From: Roseovarius sp. Pro17
GTDB lineage: Bacteria; Pseudomonadota; Alphaproteobacteria; Rhodobacterales; Rhodobacteraceae
Length of the DNA stretch: 64,000 nt
Assembly (NCBI RefSeq): GCF_035599575.1
Contig: NZ_CP141179.1
Location: 3,318,501 to 3,382,500, forward strand
Reading direction: 5' to 3'
The notes beneath the pieces were generated by a model that saw only the letters and a list, made by a program, of their open reading frames with translations, did no database searches and had not been told where the DNA came from. Position 1 is the first letter of the stretch, and each line of letters begins with the position of its first letter. Of this stretch, positions 1 to 8,767 are shown piece by piece. The translations under genes and the position numbers were made by a program.

Positions 1-25
1 CATCGGTGATATAGGTATGCTTCAT
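1..25 (-). CDS. cobH: Precorrin-8X methylmutase CobH, N-terminal end only
   Basis: Only the first eight codons are in the window, reading MKHTYITD. They start with an ATG at 25-23 that overlaps the TGA of cobG (ATGA). The N-terminal pattern M-x-H-x-Y-x-T-D fits alphaproteobacterial precorrin-8X methylmutases, which turn precorrin-8X into hydrogenobyrinate in aerobic B12 synthesis, and cobH commonly follows cobG. The call rests on this short match and on context; the rest of the gene lies outside the window. Confidence 0.6.
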
Positions 26-1158
26 CAGAGCGCCTTTTGCAGATAGTTGGGAAGGTCGTTCGCATGTAGACCAGTGTGCTCGGGGGCCGCGTCGGCAGTG
101 GCGTTGCGGATCAGATCGAACCCCGCAGGTGTGGCTGTCAGCGTAACGCTTGCGCCGCGAGGCATTGCGCAGCCTTTGGCACAGCCCGAGATATGTAGGG
201 TCTGCCCCGACGGCACATACGCCGCAAGCGCGCGGGCAACGGGGCGCGTGGCAGCAAATGCCCGCGCACAACCGGGTGCGCCAACGCAGGCTACGACCCG
301 AAGCAGTGGATCGAAGGGGTCGGTGATTAGGCTGGGGTGTGCTGGCAGTTTTCCGGCCCCCTCAATCAGCAGCATCCGCCAAGGGGTCACGCGCAACGCA
401 CCGATATTGGCGACGGTTTCAAGGGTGGCCGCGTCGATCTGCCCGAACGCCATGCCAATAAGCGCCCCAGCGGAATAAAGGCCCGGTTGCGGCGCGGTTG
501 TAGCACCCTGTCGCGGTAGGGTGAAACCCTGCGGCAGCGCAGGGCCGCTGGCAAGCAGGCGGGACATGCGCGCGGCGCGACCAAGGCTCCAGCGGGCAAG
601 GTTCAGCATCTGCGAAACCGCTTCGCCGTCGGTCACCGGTTTGCCGAAGGGGTGATCGCCCGCACAAACGAGCAAATGGCCATCCGCGCCCGGTTCAAGC
701 CGAATATCGGCGGGCGCACTTTGAAGGACGGGAGTTAACCCCGCGTCGATCGCATAGCCGAACTTTGCGCTGACATCGGGCGCATCTGGGGCAGCCAGTG
801 CTGCGGCGAGTTCTGCGGCAATGGCCTCGTTTGTGTCACCCATCGTCCGAAACGGCGTAATTAGAATATTGCGCCGACTTTCGACGGTAACATCGGGGTC
901 GATCAACTCCAGCGCCCGCAGCCCATCAATGAGCGTCTCATAGCGATCCTCTGCCACGCCGCGCAGTTGCACATTGGCGCGGTTAGACAGGTCGATGATG
1001 CCAATGCCGCAGCTTGTGGCAAGTGCTGCGATTCCCGACGCCTGCCGTTGTGTCAGGCGGCCCATGGGGGGCCTAATCCGCACGATCAGCCCGTCTCCCG
1101 ACATCATCGGACGCAGTGCACCGGGGCACCAGCCCTTGACCTGAGGTGCGGCGTTCAT
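25..1158 (-). CDS. cobG: Precorrin-3B synthase CobG
   Basis: About 377 residues. CobG is the cytoplasmic Fe-S monooxygenase that converts precorrin-3A to precorrin-3B in the oxygen-dependent B12 pathway. The protein has the nitrite/sulfite reductase-like repeat (PPMGRLTQRQASGIAALA near the N-terminus) and a C-terminal cysteine cluster CVGAPGC...SGCAKGC that fits the 4Fe-4S/siroheme-type ligands of the family. The ATG at 1158 is chosen because it overlaps the cobN stop as ATGA, which implies translational coupling. A longer in-frame reading begins inside cobN and is unlikely. Its stop overlaps the cobH start in the same way. Confidence 0.9.
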   Translation of the reverse strand: MNAAPQVKGWCPGALRPMMSGDGLIVRIRPPMGRLTQRQASGIAALATSCGIGIIDLSNRANVQLRGVAEDRYETLIDGLRALELIDPDVTVESRRNILITPFRTMGDTNEAIAAELAAALAAPDAPDVSAKFGYAIDAGLTPVLQSAPADIRLEPGADGHLLVCAGDHPFGKPVTDGEAVSQMLNLARWSLGRAARMSRLLASGPALPQGFTLPRQGATTAPQPGLYSAGALIGMAFGQIDAATLETVANIGALRVTPWRMLLIEGAGKLPAHPSLITDPFDPLLRVVACVGAPGCARAFAATRPVARALAAYVPSGQTLHISGCAKGCAMPRGASVTLTATPAGFDLIRNATADAAPEHTGLHANDLPNYLQKAL

Positions 1159-4100
1159 TGCGCGGCGTCCAAGGCAGCGTTGATCGAATTGCGTCGCGTG
1201 ACCCATAGGCCAGCGTCGCGCAGGGCGGCAAAGCGGCTCTGCAACGCATCTAGCGCGGCGGGGTTTTCCGTGGCCATAAAGTCAACCAGATCGTCGCGGC
1301 CCAGTGTTGCGTCATAGTAAAGCTCAATCAGATGCGCGGGCACGTTCCGCGTCAGATGCGCGAAAGCGGCCAGATTATCGAGCGTGGCCGCAATCTCTGC
1401 CGCGCCGCGAAAGCCATGGCGCATCATGCCGCTGGCCCAATCGGGATTGGCGGCGCGGGCGCGCACGACGCGGGCGATTTCTTCGGGTATGGTCCGCGCG
1501 CGCGGGGTACCGGCGCGGGTGTGGTCGATATGATACATCGCCGGCTCAGCAGCCCCAAGATGGGCCATAGCAGCCGCAAACCCGCCCTCGTGGCTGGCAT
1601 AGTCAGACGCCAGCAAGATATCGCTTTCCAGCAGGTCTTGCACATGCGCGAACCCATCCGCCTTGTGCAAACGCGCCTCAAGGGCAGCGCGGTCGCGCTG
1701 CGCCGTGCCTTGCGCATCAATCGCCCATTCCGAGCCAGCCAGCCACGCCTGCCCGGCAGCATCGCGGCCCGCATCAGAATAGTCGTGCAGCGCGTTTTCG
1801 ATGTTGATACCGTAAAGGCCAGGCTTGGGCCCAAAGACGCGCGGCGTTAGGATCAGGTAAGGGTTCATGTCAGGCGCTTCATCACGCTGGGACAGGGCAA
1901 CAGCGCCAGCCTCAAATATCTGCGCAAGGCCAGGAAAGACATCCCGGAACAGGCCAGAGATGCGCAAGGTAACATCGATACGGGGTCGGTCCAGCAGCGC
2001 CAGCGGCACAATCTCAAAGCCCGACACGCGGTCCGATCCCTCGTCCCACTTGGGGGTAAGCCCGGCAAGATGCAGCGCCATTGCCACCTCTTCGCCAGCC
2101 GTGCGCATGGTCGCCGAACCCCAAAGGTCGATCACCAGCCCTTTGGGCCAATCACCCTTGTCCTGAAGGTGGCGGCGCAGCAGTTCTTCGGCCAGCTTCA
2201 CGCCTTGAGCATGCGCCGCGCGGGACGGCACGGCGCGCGGGTCGACCGAATACAGGTTCCGCCCGGTCGGCAAAACATCGGCGCGCCCCCGATAGGGCGA
2301 GCCGGACGGACCAGCGGGCACCCGACGGCCAGCAAGGGCGGTCAGCAAGCCCTCGGTCTCACCCTTCGCTGCGCCAAAGATATGCAGCCCATCGCCATAT
2401 TGGCTTTCCTTGATGTCGCAGACAAAGCGGTCAATACGCGTCATCGCCTCTGCGGCAGAGGCGGCCAGATCAAGGCCGAGGTCGGCTTCGACGCCGGAGG
2501 CCTGTGCTTCGGCACGGATGATGCCGATCAGTCGGTCGCGGCGGGCAGCGTCAAGACCGTCGGCCGAGGAGTATTCGTCAAGCAGAGCCTCAAGGCGTAA
2601 TAGCCCTTCGGGCACGACGCTGTCTTTCATGGGAGGTGGCATATGGCCCAGTGTCACGGCCCCAATCCGACGTTTGGCCTGTGCGGCCTCGCCGGGGTCG
2701 TTGACAATGAAAGGATAGATTACAGGCATCGCACCCGTCAGCGCTTCGGGCCAGCAATCATCGGAAAGAGCAACCGATTTGCCCGGCAACCATTCCAGCG
2801 TGCCATGCGCCCCGATATGCACCAACCCGTGATACTCCTGCGCACACAGCCAAAGGTAAAAAGCGACGTAGGAATGGCGCGGCACGCGGGCGAGGTCATG
2901 ATAATCATTTTCGCGGGCGACCGTCGCGCCCCGTTCCGGTTGCAGCGCAATCAGCGCATTGCCGCACGCCTGCGCGGGAAAGTGAAATGCGTCGTTCTTG
3001 AAAAGCGGATCATCTTCCGCTCTGCCCCAGGCTGCGATCAGATCGTCGCGCAATTCTTGCGGCAGGGTTGCGAGTGCTCTACGGTAGTCATCCAAGGGCC
3101 AGGCAATGCTCTGACGGGGAAGGCTTTTGCCAAATCCGGTGTCGGAGCTCACGGTATATCCGGCGTCGGCAAGGGTTTGCAACATTCCCTCGACCGAGGC
3201 CAGCGCATCAAGGCCGACGGCATGAGCGATCTGATCTTCGCGGCCCGGGTATGTCGACAGGACCAGCGCCAGCTTTCGGTTGTGCGGCGGTGTTTTGGCC
3301 AGCCGATGCCATGCCAATACCCGGTCCGCGACGGCGCCAATGCGATCAGCATCGGCGCCGTGGGCAAACCGGGAAAATTGCAGATCGGGATCTTTCTTAC
3401 CCGGTGCCTTAAAGCTGACGACACCGGCAAAAATGCGGCCATCGACCTCGGGCATGACGACGTTCATCACAAGATCAGCAGGGGATAACCCGCGCTCGCT
3501 CGTCGCCCAGTCCTTGCGCTGTGCGGTAGAGAGGGCCACTTGAAACACAGGACAGCCGGGCGCGTCCAGCGGCGTGCGCCCATCCTCGCCGCGCCCCGAA
3601 AACGCAGTCGCGTTTACGATTGCCACAGGGGCCAGATGGGCCAAAGCCTCGGCAAGGAAGGCGCGCGCGCTGTCGGCCTTCAGCGACGGCACAAACAGAC
3701 CGATCGCATTGAAACCCCGTTCTTGCAGGGCGGCGATTATCGCGTCGACCGGCGCGGTATCAGAGGCCATCAGGTAGCTGCGATAGAAGGTCACGGCGAC
3801 CACGTCTTTGCCCGCATTGACGATGGGGATCACCCCTTTGACAGGATCGTAATAGCCACAATCTGGCACGGATTTCGCACCCAGAACCGGAGCCGCGTAA
3901 AACCCTGCGGCCAGCGCAAGTTGCGCCAAAGCCGCCTGTGCGGCGACGGGTCCGCCAGTGTCGCATAGATGTGACAGCCGCCGCAGCGTCGAGACCGGAA
4001 GCGTCGAATGGGCATCAAGGCCGGGATCTTCGCGCCCATCGGCGGGCAGGATCGCAAGGGCGATGTTATGGCGGCGCGCAAAGTCCTGAACCTGCATGAT

Positions 4101-4397
4101 GCCATAAGGCCAGTAATTCTCGCCCCCGATCAGTCGGATCAGAATACCTTTCGCCCCTGTCAGCGTCGCCTCGACATAATTATCAACGGACGCGGGATGG
4201 CGCAGGGCCACAAGGTTGCACAGGCGCAAGGTCGGCAGATCACCCTTCGGCCCGCCCCCCCGATGCCAACCCGCAGCAAAGGCGCCAAGATCACTGTCGG
4301 AAAAGGACAGCACGACGAGATCCGCTGGCGTCTGGCCGGGATCATACGGTGCATCCGTATCCTCCAGCCCATGACTTTCACGGAAAACGATGTGCAT
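1155..4397 (-). CDS. cobN: Cobaltochelatase subunit CobN
   Basis: 1080 residues, similar to the large subunit of the aerobic cobaltochelatase, which inserts Co2+ into hydrogenobyrinate a,c-diamide together with the AAA+ subunits CobS and CobT (not in this window). The sequence carries typical CobN/magnesium-chelatase-H blocks, such as HIGAHGTLEWLPGKSVALSDDCWPEALTG and the C-terminal MMRHGFRGAAEIAATLDNL. It looks complete with no frame break. The start is 3 bp downstream of the cobW stop and the end overlaps cobG by 4 bp, so cobW-cobN-cobG are read as one operon. Confidence 0.95.
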   Translation of the reverse strand: MHIVFRESHGLEDTDAPYDPGQTPADLVVLSFSDSDLGAFAAGWHRGGGPKGDLPTLRLCNLVALRHPASVDNYVEATLTGAKGILIRLIGGENYWPYGIMQVQDFARRHNIALAILPADGREDPGLDAHSTLPVSTLRRLSHLCDTGGPVAAQAALAQLALAAGFYAAPVLGAKSVPDCGYYDPVKGVIPIVNAGKDVVAVTFYRSYLMASDTAPVDAIIAALQERGFNAIGLFVPSLKADSARAFLAEALAHLAPVAIVNATAFSGRGEDGRTPLDAPGCPVFQVALSTAQRKDWATSERGLSPADLVMNVVMPEVDGRIFAGVVSFKAPGKKDPDLQFSRFAHGADADRIGAVADRVLAWHRLAKTPPHNRKLALVLSTYPGREDQIAHAVGLDALASVEGMLQTLADAGYTVSSDTGFGKSLPRQSIAWPLDDYRRALATLPQELRDDLIAAWGRAEDDPLFKNDAFHFPAQACGNALIALQPERGATVARENDYHDLARVPRHSYVAFYLWLCAQEYHGLVHIGAHGTLEWLPGKSVALSDDCWPEALTGAMPVIYPFIVNDPGEAAQAKRRIGAVTLGHMPPPMKDSVVPEGLLRLEALLDEYSSADGLDAARRDRLIGIIRAEAQASGVEADLGLDLAASAAEAMTRIDRFVCDIKESQYGDGLHIFGAAKGETEGLLTALAGRRVPAGPSGSPYRGRADVLPTGRNLYSVDPRAVPSRAAHAQGVKLAEELLRRHLQDKGDWPKGLVIDLWGSATMRTAGEEVAMALHLAGLTPKWDEGSDRVSGFEIVPLALLDRPRIDVTLRISGLFRDVFPGLAQIFEAGAVALSQRDEAPDMNPYLILTPRVFGPKPGLYGINIENALHDYSDAGRDAAGQAWLAGSEWAIDAQGTAQRDRAALEARLHKADGFAHVQDLLESDILLASDYASHEGGFAAAMAHLGAAEPAMYHIDHTRAGTPRARTIPEEIARVVRARAANPDWASGMMRHGFRGAAEIAATLDNLAAFAHLTRNVPAHLIELYYDATLGRDDLVDFMATENPAALDALQSRFAALRDAGLWVTRRNSINAALDAAQ

Positions 4398-4400
4398 GGT

Positions 4401-5435
4401 TCAGGCCCCTAGTGTCTGGTGGATCCGGGCAGCGTCGATGTGGTCGTGCTCGCCGATGACGACCAGATGCCCGGCGCGCTGGCCGGCGCCCCAGGGGCGG
4501 TCAAACTGGTGGCGAACGCGCGCCCCCACGGCCTGCACCAAAAGGCGCATCGGCTTGCCCATCACGGCGACATAGCCCTTGACCCGCAGGATGTGCTGCT
4601 CGTTCGCCAGACGCTCGATCGCGGTAATCAATGCATCGACATCATCCACTTCCGGCATCGGGACGACGACAGTTTCGAAATCCTCGTGCTCGTGGTCGTC
4701 CGCACCGTCATGGTGCGATGGTCGCGCGGCAATATCGTCTTCGGCGGCAGCGTTCAGGCCAAGAATCACGTTGGGATCAATCACACCCTCGCTCATCTCA
4801 AGGATGGGTATCTTGCGCGGGCTCTGCGCCTCGATCAGCTTGCGCGCTGCTGCAAGGCCGTCTGGTCCGGCAAGGTCGGCCTTGGACAGCAAGAGGATGT
4901 CGGCACAGGAAATCTGATCCTCGAAAACCTCTGACAGCGGCGTGTCATGGTCGATGCTGTCATCCGCCAGACGCTGCGCATCCACTGCTGCGACATCAGA
5001 AGCAAACCGGCCGGCGGCAACCGCTTCGGCATCAGCCAGCGCGATCACGCCATCCACGGTGATCTTCGAGCGGATCGCCGGCCAGTCAAAGGCCTTGAGC
5101 AAGGGTTTTGGCAGAGCCAGCCCCGAGGTTTCGATCAGAATATGGTCGGGACGCACCGGCATCGCCATCAGCGCCTCGATTGTGGGAATGAAATCGTCGG
5201 CTACGGTGCAGCAAATGCAGCCGTTGGCCAGTTCCACAATGTTTTCCGCAGGGCAATCCTCATCCGCACAGGATGTCAAAATGTCGCCGTCGACGCCGAC
5301 GGTGCCGAATTCGTTGACCAGCACAGCCAAGCGACGCCCCTTTGAATGGGTCATCAGGTGGCGGATCAGCGTAGTTTTGCCCGAGCCGAGAAAGCCGGTG
5401 ATCACGGTCACGGGGATTTTGGCAAGGTCGGTCAT
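4401..5435 (-). CDS. cobW: CobW-family GTP-dependent metal chaperone
   Basis: 344 residues. A P-loop GFLGSGKTTLIRHLM lies near residues 14-28, followed by the metal-binding CxCC motif (ELANGCICCTVADD, about residues 68-81) that marks the COG0523 G3E GTPases. A His/Asp-rich stretch (HHDGADDHEHED, about residue 240) and a C-terminal CobW_C-like domain complete the layout. The family delivers metals; next to cobN the likely cargo is cobalt for the chelatase. It overlaps the DUF1636 gene by 4 bp upstream. Confidence 0.93.
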   Translation of the reverse strand: MTDLAKIPVTVITGFLGSGKTTLIRHLMTHSKGRRLAVLVNEFGTVGVDGDILTSCADEDCPAENIVELANGCICCTVADDFIPTIEALMAMPVRPDHILIETSGLALPKPLLKAFDWPAIRSKITVDGVIALADAEAVAAGRFASDVAAVDAQRLADDSIDHDTPLSEVFEDQISCADILLLSKADLAGPDGLAAARKLIEAQSPRKIPILEMSEGVIDPNVILGLNAAAEDDIAARPSHHDGADDHEHEDFETVVVPMPEVDDVDALITAIERLANEQHILRVKGYVAVMGKPMRLLVQAVGARVRHQFDRPWGAGQRAGHLVVIGEHDHIDAARIHQTLGA

Positions 5436-5794
5436 TTGGGGGCCTCCATCGGGGGAATACGGGCAAGGCTTTGCTTGCGGAAAATCACGGGGCGTTCACG
5501 CCACGGCACAAGGCCATCGGCGGAGGCGGCATAAGCGGCGGCACCTGCAAGGATTTCGACACTGTCGGCACGGCTCAGCCGTCCATAGACGTAGGTCCAT
5601 TTTCCGGGCGACGACAGTGCAACAGTCGCCCCTTGTGAACAGGCCGACAGGCATTCAACCGGCACGATCTGCACCCCTTCCGGCGCACCTGCCTCGGTCA
5701 AGGCTGCGTGCAGCAATGCGCCGGGGCGTGGCGCATCGTCCTGTGGCACCTCGCCAGCGCGGCAAGTCATGCAGACATGCAAGGTAGCGGTCAT
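5432..5794 (-). CDS. DUF1636 family (ferredoxin-like) protein
   Basis: About 120 residues. Four cysteines are arranged as in thioredoxin-like 2Fe-2S ferredoxins (HVCMTCRAG near the N-terminus and VECLSACSQG about 40 residues later). DUF1636 proteins are commonly found in B12 operons, and their exact role is not settled. The ATG at 5794 is chosen because AAAGGAG lies just upstream; a longer in-frame reading has no such site. The gene overlaps cobW by 4 bp. An electron-transfer role for CobG or cobalt reduction is inference. Confidence 0.8.
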   Translation of the reverse strand: MTATLHVCMTCRAGEVPQDDAPRPGALLHAALTEAGAPEGVQIVPVECLSACSQGATVALSSPGKWTYVYGRLSRADSVEILAGAAAYAASADGLVPWRERPVIFRKQSLARIPPMEAPK

Positions 5795-5860
5795 TGGCGG
5801 GTCTCCTTTCTGGAGATCAAAAGGCGCATGGCGGGCTTCCGGTATTCGCTGACGCAACGG

Positions 5861-6367
5861 TCACTCCTCAACGAAAAGCGTCGTGATGGCGGCAATTGGC
5901 GTCCCGTCCACGGCAAGCGGGCCGTGGGTGTTACTGTTCAGCGTGACTAAAACGATCACCTCGCCTTGCGGCAGACGTGGAAGATGCATCCATGCGCCAT
6001 AAAGACGGCCCAGCTTTTCACCGTTGACATAAACATGCGCATGCCCCTCGCCCGGCACATCCACCAGGCCGACGGCCCGGGGCGTGAAGGTGAAGTTTCC
6101 GGTATGAACCTGAAGGTTGTAGCCCTCGATCGGATCGCGGGTCAGCTCAATTGCAATTTCGGGCGCATCGAGTGCGGGCACCTCAAGCGCAGTGGTGTGC
6201 GCGATATCATGCGCGCTGCCGCTGTGGCCCTTAGTCATGCCGCCATGCACAGCAGCATAACCGTGATCGTGCCCATCAAAAGTGACCCCACTGCCCGCAG
6301 CAAGCGTGAAGCCTATTCCGCCACCGAACACCAGTCCGATGGCGAAAAGACCAAGCGCCCTGTTCAT
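5861..6367 (-). CDS. His-rich exported protein of the cobalt-uptake operon
   Basis: 168 residues. An N-terminal hydrophobic segment (LGLFAIGLVFGGGIGFTLAAG) suggests export or a membrane anchor. It is followed by a His-rich linker (GHDHGYAAVHGGMTKGHSGSAHD) and a compact beta-rich domain with HAHVYVNGEK and LNSNTHGPLAVDG. The ATG at 6367 overlaps the cbtA stop as ATGA, which sets the start and couples the two genes. I do not recognise a named family. The histidines and the position behind cbtBA suggest a periplasmic metal-binding partner of cobalt uptake; this is inference. Confidence 0.75.
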   Translation of the reverse strand: MNRALGLFAIGLVFGGGIGFTLAAGSGVTFDGHDHGYAAVHGGMTKGHSGSAHDIAHTTALEVPALDAPEIAIELTRDPIEGYNLQVHTGNFTFTPRAVGLVDVPGEGHAHVYVNGEKLGRLYGAWMHLPRLPQGEVIVLVTLNSNTHGPLAVDGTPIAAITTLFVEE

Positions 6368-7062
6368 GCGCCGACTCTCGCTGTGTCGTGCGCCTCCTCC
6401 CGCCGCCAAAAATAACCGGCGAAGGCGCCCAGCAACACCCACGCGGCCAAACCGACGCCCAAGGCCCGCGCCGCGAAGAGGGCAGCGATTTCTGGTGGCA
6501 CTGTACCACTAAAGCTGTCCGGCTCTGGCGCGCCGATCAAATGAGGTGCTGCCAGCAAGACCACGGCCAGACCCCGAAGCGCCCAATTGCGCGCAAACGC
6601 AAGCAGCCACAGCGCCACCCCCGCCGACACGACCGTGGCAAACCACCAGACCTGCCTCGCACCCACCTCTGCCGCCGCCACGCCCGGAACCTCGGGCGCA
6701 AGCGTAAAGGCCGGGGCAAGGTGGAATGTGACGAAGCCCGCAATGCCCCAGATCATCCCCATGCGCCCATCTATCTGCGCGCCGCGCCCCTCGGCCACTG
6801 ACATCATCGCCAGCAGGAGCAAGCCATAGCCCGTATAGGTCAGCATCGTGAAGATCACGCTCAGCCCGTCACGAACCGCATCAAACCCCGGCAACACCGG
6901 ATGCGCGGTGACCGGATCGGCCCCGAAATGCAACAGTTCTCCACGCTCATAAAGCTCCGCATGCAGCAAAACAGGCTGCACGAATGCCAACTGTAGCAGA
7001 CCGGCAATCAAGCCAGCTACAGCACCAGCGAACAACGCGCTGGTCAAAAATTTAGAGAACAT
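6364..7062 (-). CDS. cbtA: CbtA-type cobalt transporter subunit
   Basis: 232 residues with about five to six hydrophobic segments (for example FLTSALFAGAVAGLIAGLLQL at the N-terminus and VALWLLAFARNWALRGLAVV near residue 160). Conserved polar/His positions such as FGADPVTAHP and TFHLAPAFTLAPEVPG are typical of predicted cobalt permease CbtA. It lies 3 bp after cbtB and below a cobalamin riboswitch, as expected for a B12-repressed inner-membrane cobalt uptake system. Confidence 0.9.
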   Translation of the reverse strand: MFSKFLTSALFAGAVAGLIAGLLQLAFVQPVLLHAELYERGELLHFGADPVTAHPVLPGFDAVRDGLSVIFTMLTYTGYGLLLLAMMSVAEGRGAQIDGRMGMIWGIAGFVTFHLAPAFTLAPEVPGVAAAEVGARQVWWFATVVSAGVALWLLAFARNWALRGLAVVLLAAPHLIGAPEPDSFSGTVPPEIAALFAARALGVGLAAWVLLGAFAGYFWRREEAHDTARVGA

Positions 7063-7065
7063 CCG

Positions 7066-7248
7066 TTAGTGGCAGGGAAAGCCGGTGGCGTGACGCACAT
7101 CGTGGGCGGCGTCATGCAACGCCGAGGCCTGAACGTGGCCTGTCAGGGTAATAATCGCCAGTCCCAGAACTGCCGCGAAAAGCGCGGGCAATATATCAGC
7201 GCGCAACTTGCCATGGGATTGGCCCTGAACTTGGGTCAGTGTAGTCAT
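7066..7248 (-). CDS. cbtB: CbtB-type cobalt transporter subunit
   Basis: 60 residues starting MTTLTQVQGQSHGK. It has one transmembrane helix (LPALFAAVLGLAIITLTGHV) and a His-rich C-terminus (ASALHDAAHDVRHATGFPCH), as in CbtB, the small partner of CbtA. The start at 7248 is chosen because an AGGAGAG-like ribosome site lies just upstream; longer in-frame readings run back into the riboswitch. It is the first gene of the B12 operon, about 50 nt after the riboswitch. Confidence 0.9.
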   Translation of the reverse strand: MTTLTQVQGQSHGKLRADILPALFAAVLGLAIITLTGHVQASALHDAAHDVRHATGFPCH

Positions 7249-7296
7249 TGTAGCTCTCCTTACCGTCCACCCGACGGCATCGCGTTTCAATCGTGC

Positions 7297-7494
7297 TTGG
7301 CAGGTCTCCTGGCTCGCGGGTCGTGGCTGTTTGCCCGCCTTCCCCACCGCACCCGTCGTCGGGTTTGGCAAGTGGCATGAGGGGCAACAGCTCACCGCTT
7401 ACAGTCGCGGGGGCGGCTCCAGCTTCGGGCGGCTGCCCTTACTGAATTCCCTGTTAGGTTCCACACATTTCTGCGCTTTTCGGAACACCAAGCC
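7297..7494 (-). promoter_or_regulatory. Cobalamin riboswitch
   Basis: Read on the minus strand, the leader of cbtB contains the conserved blocks in order: GGTGTTCCG, AACAGGGAA, the core GAGCCGCCCCCGCGACTGTAAGCGG split over 7407-7431, GCCACT, GGGAAGG, and the B12 box AGCCAGGAGACCTGCC at about 7300-7315. This is the AdoCbl-riboswitch consensus. It should turn down cobalt uptake and B12 synthesis genes when cobalamin is plentiful. Confidence 0.95.
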
Positions 7495-7659
7495 TGCTCA
7501 TATAACCAGTTTGGTTTCGCATAGGCAATACGATTTTCGCTGTGTCGCGAAGCCAGACTGTTTCACAAGGAATTTCCGGTGGTAAGGTGTGCAATCTTCC
7601 CGGAAGTAAGGTGCTTCATTAGCAAAACTTGTTTGGCAAGACGCATGAGGAGATACTGA

Positions 7660-7740
7660 TTGAAAACGAGCAGAAACACGACCGCGCAGGTCATCTCGAT
7701 GCTACGGCAGGCCGAAGGCGGCGTGCCGCTTGCCAACCTT
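7660..7740 (+). pseudogene. IS3-type OrfA transposase, N-terminal stub
   Basis: A TTG at 7660, behind GAGGAG at 7648-7653, opens a short reading TSRNTTAQVISMLRQAEGG resembling the first helix of IS3-family OrfA proteins. The similarity stops after about 27 codons, where it joins the IS66 fragment in another frame. It is a dead remnant marking past insertion-sequence activity beside the prophage. Confidence 0.5.
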
Positions 7741-7936
7741 CGGTCGCAAGAATTATCTCTTCATGGGGCAAAAGGACGGCGGTAAAGTCGCAGCCATCGC
7801 CTACACGCTTATCGAAACCGCGCGCATGAACAGCGTCGACCCAGAGGTTTGTCTTCACTGAGTGCTCGACCGCGTCGCAGATCACAAGATGCCCCGCCGC
7901 GACGACCTCATGCCGTGGGACTGGGCGGCGGAATAA
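7739..7936 (+). pseudogene. IS66-type transposase (TnpC), C-terminal remnant
   Basis: The frame reads FGRKNYLFMGQKDGG, then AAIAYTLIETARMNSVDPE, and ends DDLMPWDWAAE. This matches the conserved C-terminus of IS66 transposases (GRKNxLF, a YSLIETAKLNxxDP-like block, LPWNW). A TGA at 7859-7861 interrupts the frame, and no upstream part is present. It is a nonfunctional fragment. Confidence 0.75.
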
Positions 7937-7964
7937 GTGTCAACAACAGTCAGACGGGACGTGT

Positions 7965-8189
7965 GTGGACGCCGCCAGCTGCCGCCCTCGGGACCGCGAT
8001 GCTCTCGCTCGGCGCCTGCACAGTGGTTCTGATGTTCGCCAGAGCGTCCGCCCGCCATTGATGGAGTACAGCCGAGCCGAACAGTCAGGGATGGCCGACG
8101 AGATTGAAGCGTCACCTGAGGGCGCGATGATGATCGACTGGCTGGCGGATTACGCCGTGACGCGGGACCAGGCACGGGCTTGCGGATGA
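7965..8189 (+). pseudogene. Decayed Rz1-like phage lysis gene
   Basis: The stretch aligns by eye with the Rz1-like gene of the prophage at 54855-55100. Both share a block around ggaccgcgatgct/ggatcgcgacgct and a 3' end encoding (D)YAV-x-RDQARACG followed by TGA. Frame breaks and a stop in the middle remove coding capacity. It lies left of the att repeat, so it is not part of the intact prophage and points to an older related prophage. Confidence 0.6.
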
Positions 8190-8562
8190 TCTGGACGGAC
8201 AGGTCGGATATAACCCCCGTAAAGTAATATGCGGCGGGACCGCCTAGAGATAGGCCCGATTTGTTTCACAAGGTTGCGTCTTCAATCGGCCGCGGGAAAT
8301 TCCACGCATCTGATAACGCCACACTGCATCATCGCACGCCATGGCCGAAGAGTACCGCGTCAGGGTCACCGGGTCATCCAGCACTGGTCAAGCCAGTCCG
8401 AAACGCTACCCGGCCAGCCGCGTGACGCACCGCGCGTGTCGGGATGGTTATCGGAAGTGAGGCGGAAGGAGATCATGGCGCGATGCTGCCACGGTTTTTT
8501 TCGCAGGGCCGGTTGCAAATCGGTAAGCGTTATATGGCGGTAATCGGTTCCAGCAAACCACA
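8190..8562. other. No gene seen
   Basis: This stretch has only short open frames without ribosome binding sites or recognisable protein features. It separates the Rz1-like remnant from the 205-bp att repeat and may be decayed phage or chromosomal DNA. Confidence 0.5.
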
Positions 8563-8767
8563 AGTCGCGTTTTTTTGCACGCGGTGGCCTGTCGCTGCCC
8601 GCTTATGCACGCTGGTGCGGTTTTTCTGGTCCGGTGTTGATGTGGCGTTGATGTAAACCGCACAAGCAAAAGCCCGACTGATTAGGTCGGGCTTTAAGCA
8701 TTTGATATCGTGTAGTAATTTGGTTGCGGGAGTAGGATTTGAACCTACGACCTTCAGGTTATGAGCC
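8563..8767. repeat. Left 205-bp direct repeat with attL core
   Basis: This 205-bp block recurs at 59926-60130 with the same length and only about six or seven mismatches. Its last 47 bp (8721-8767) are identical to the 3' part of tRNA-fMet including the encoded CCA. Here the tRNA sequence stops in the anticodon arm and continues into unrelated DNA, so this is a truncated tRNA left by integration (attL). The repeat also holds a copy of the operon hairpin at 8669-8695. Confidence 0.9.

Noticed and set aside
8721..8767. A second tRNA-fMet
   Set aside because: Only the 3' 47 bases are present; the sequence leaves the tRNA in the anticodon arm, so it is an att remnant.
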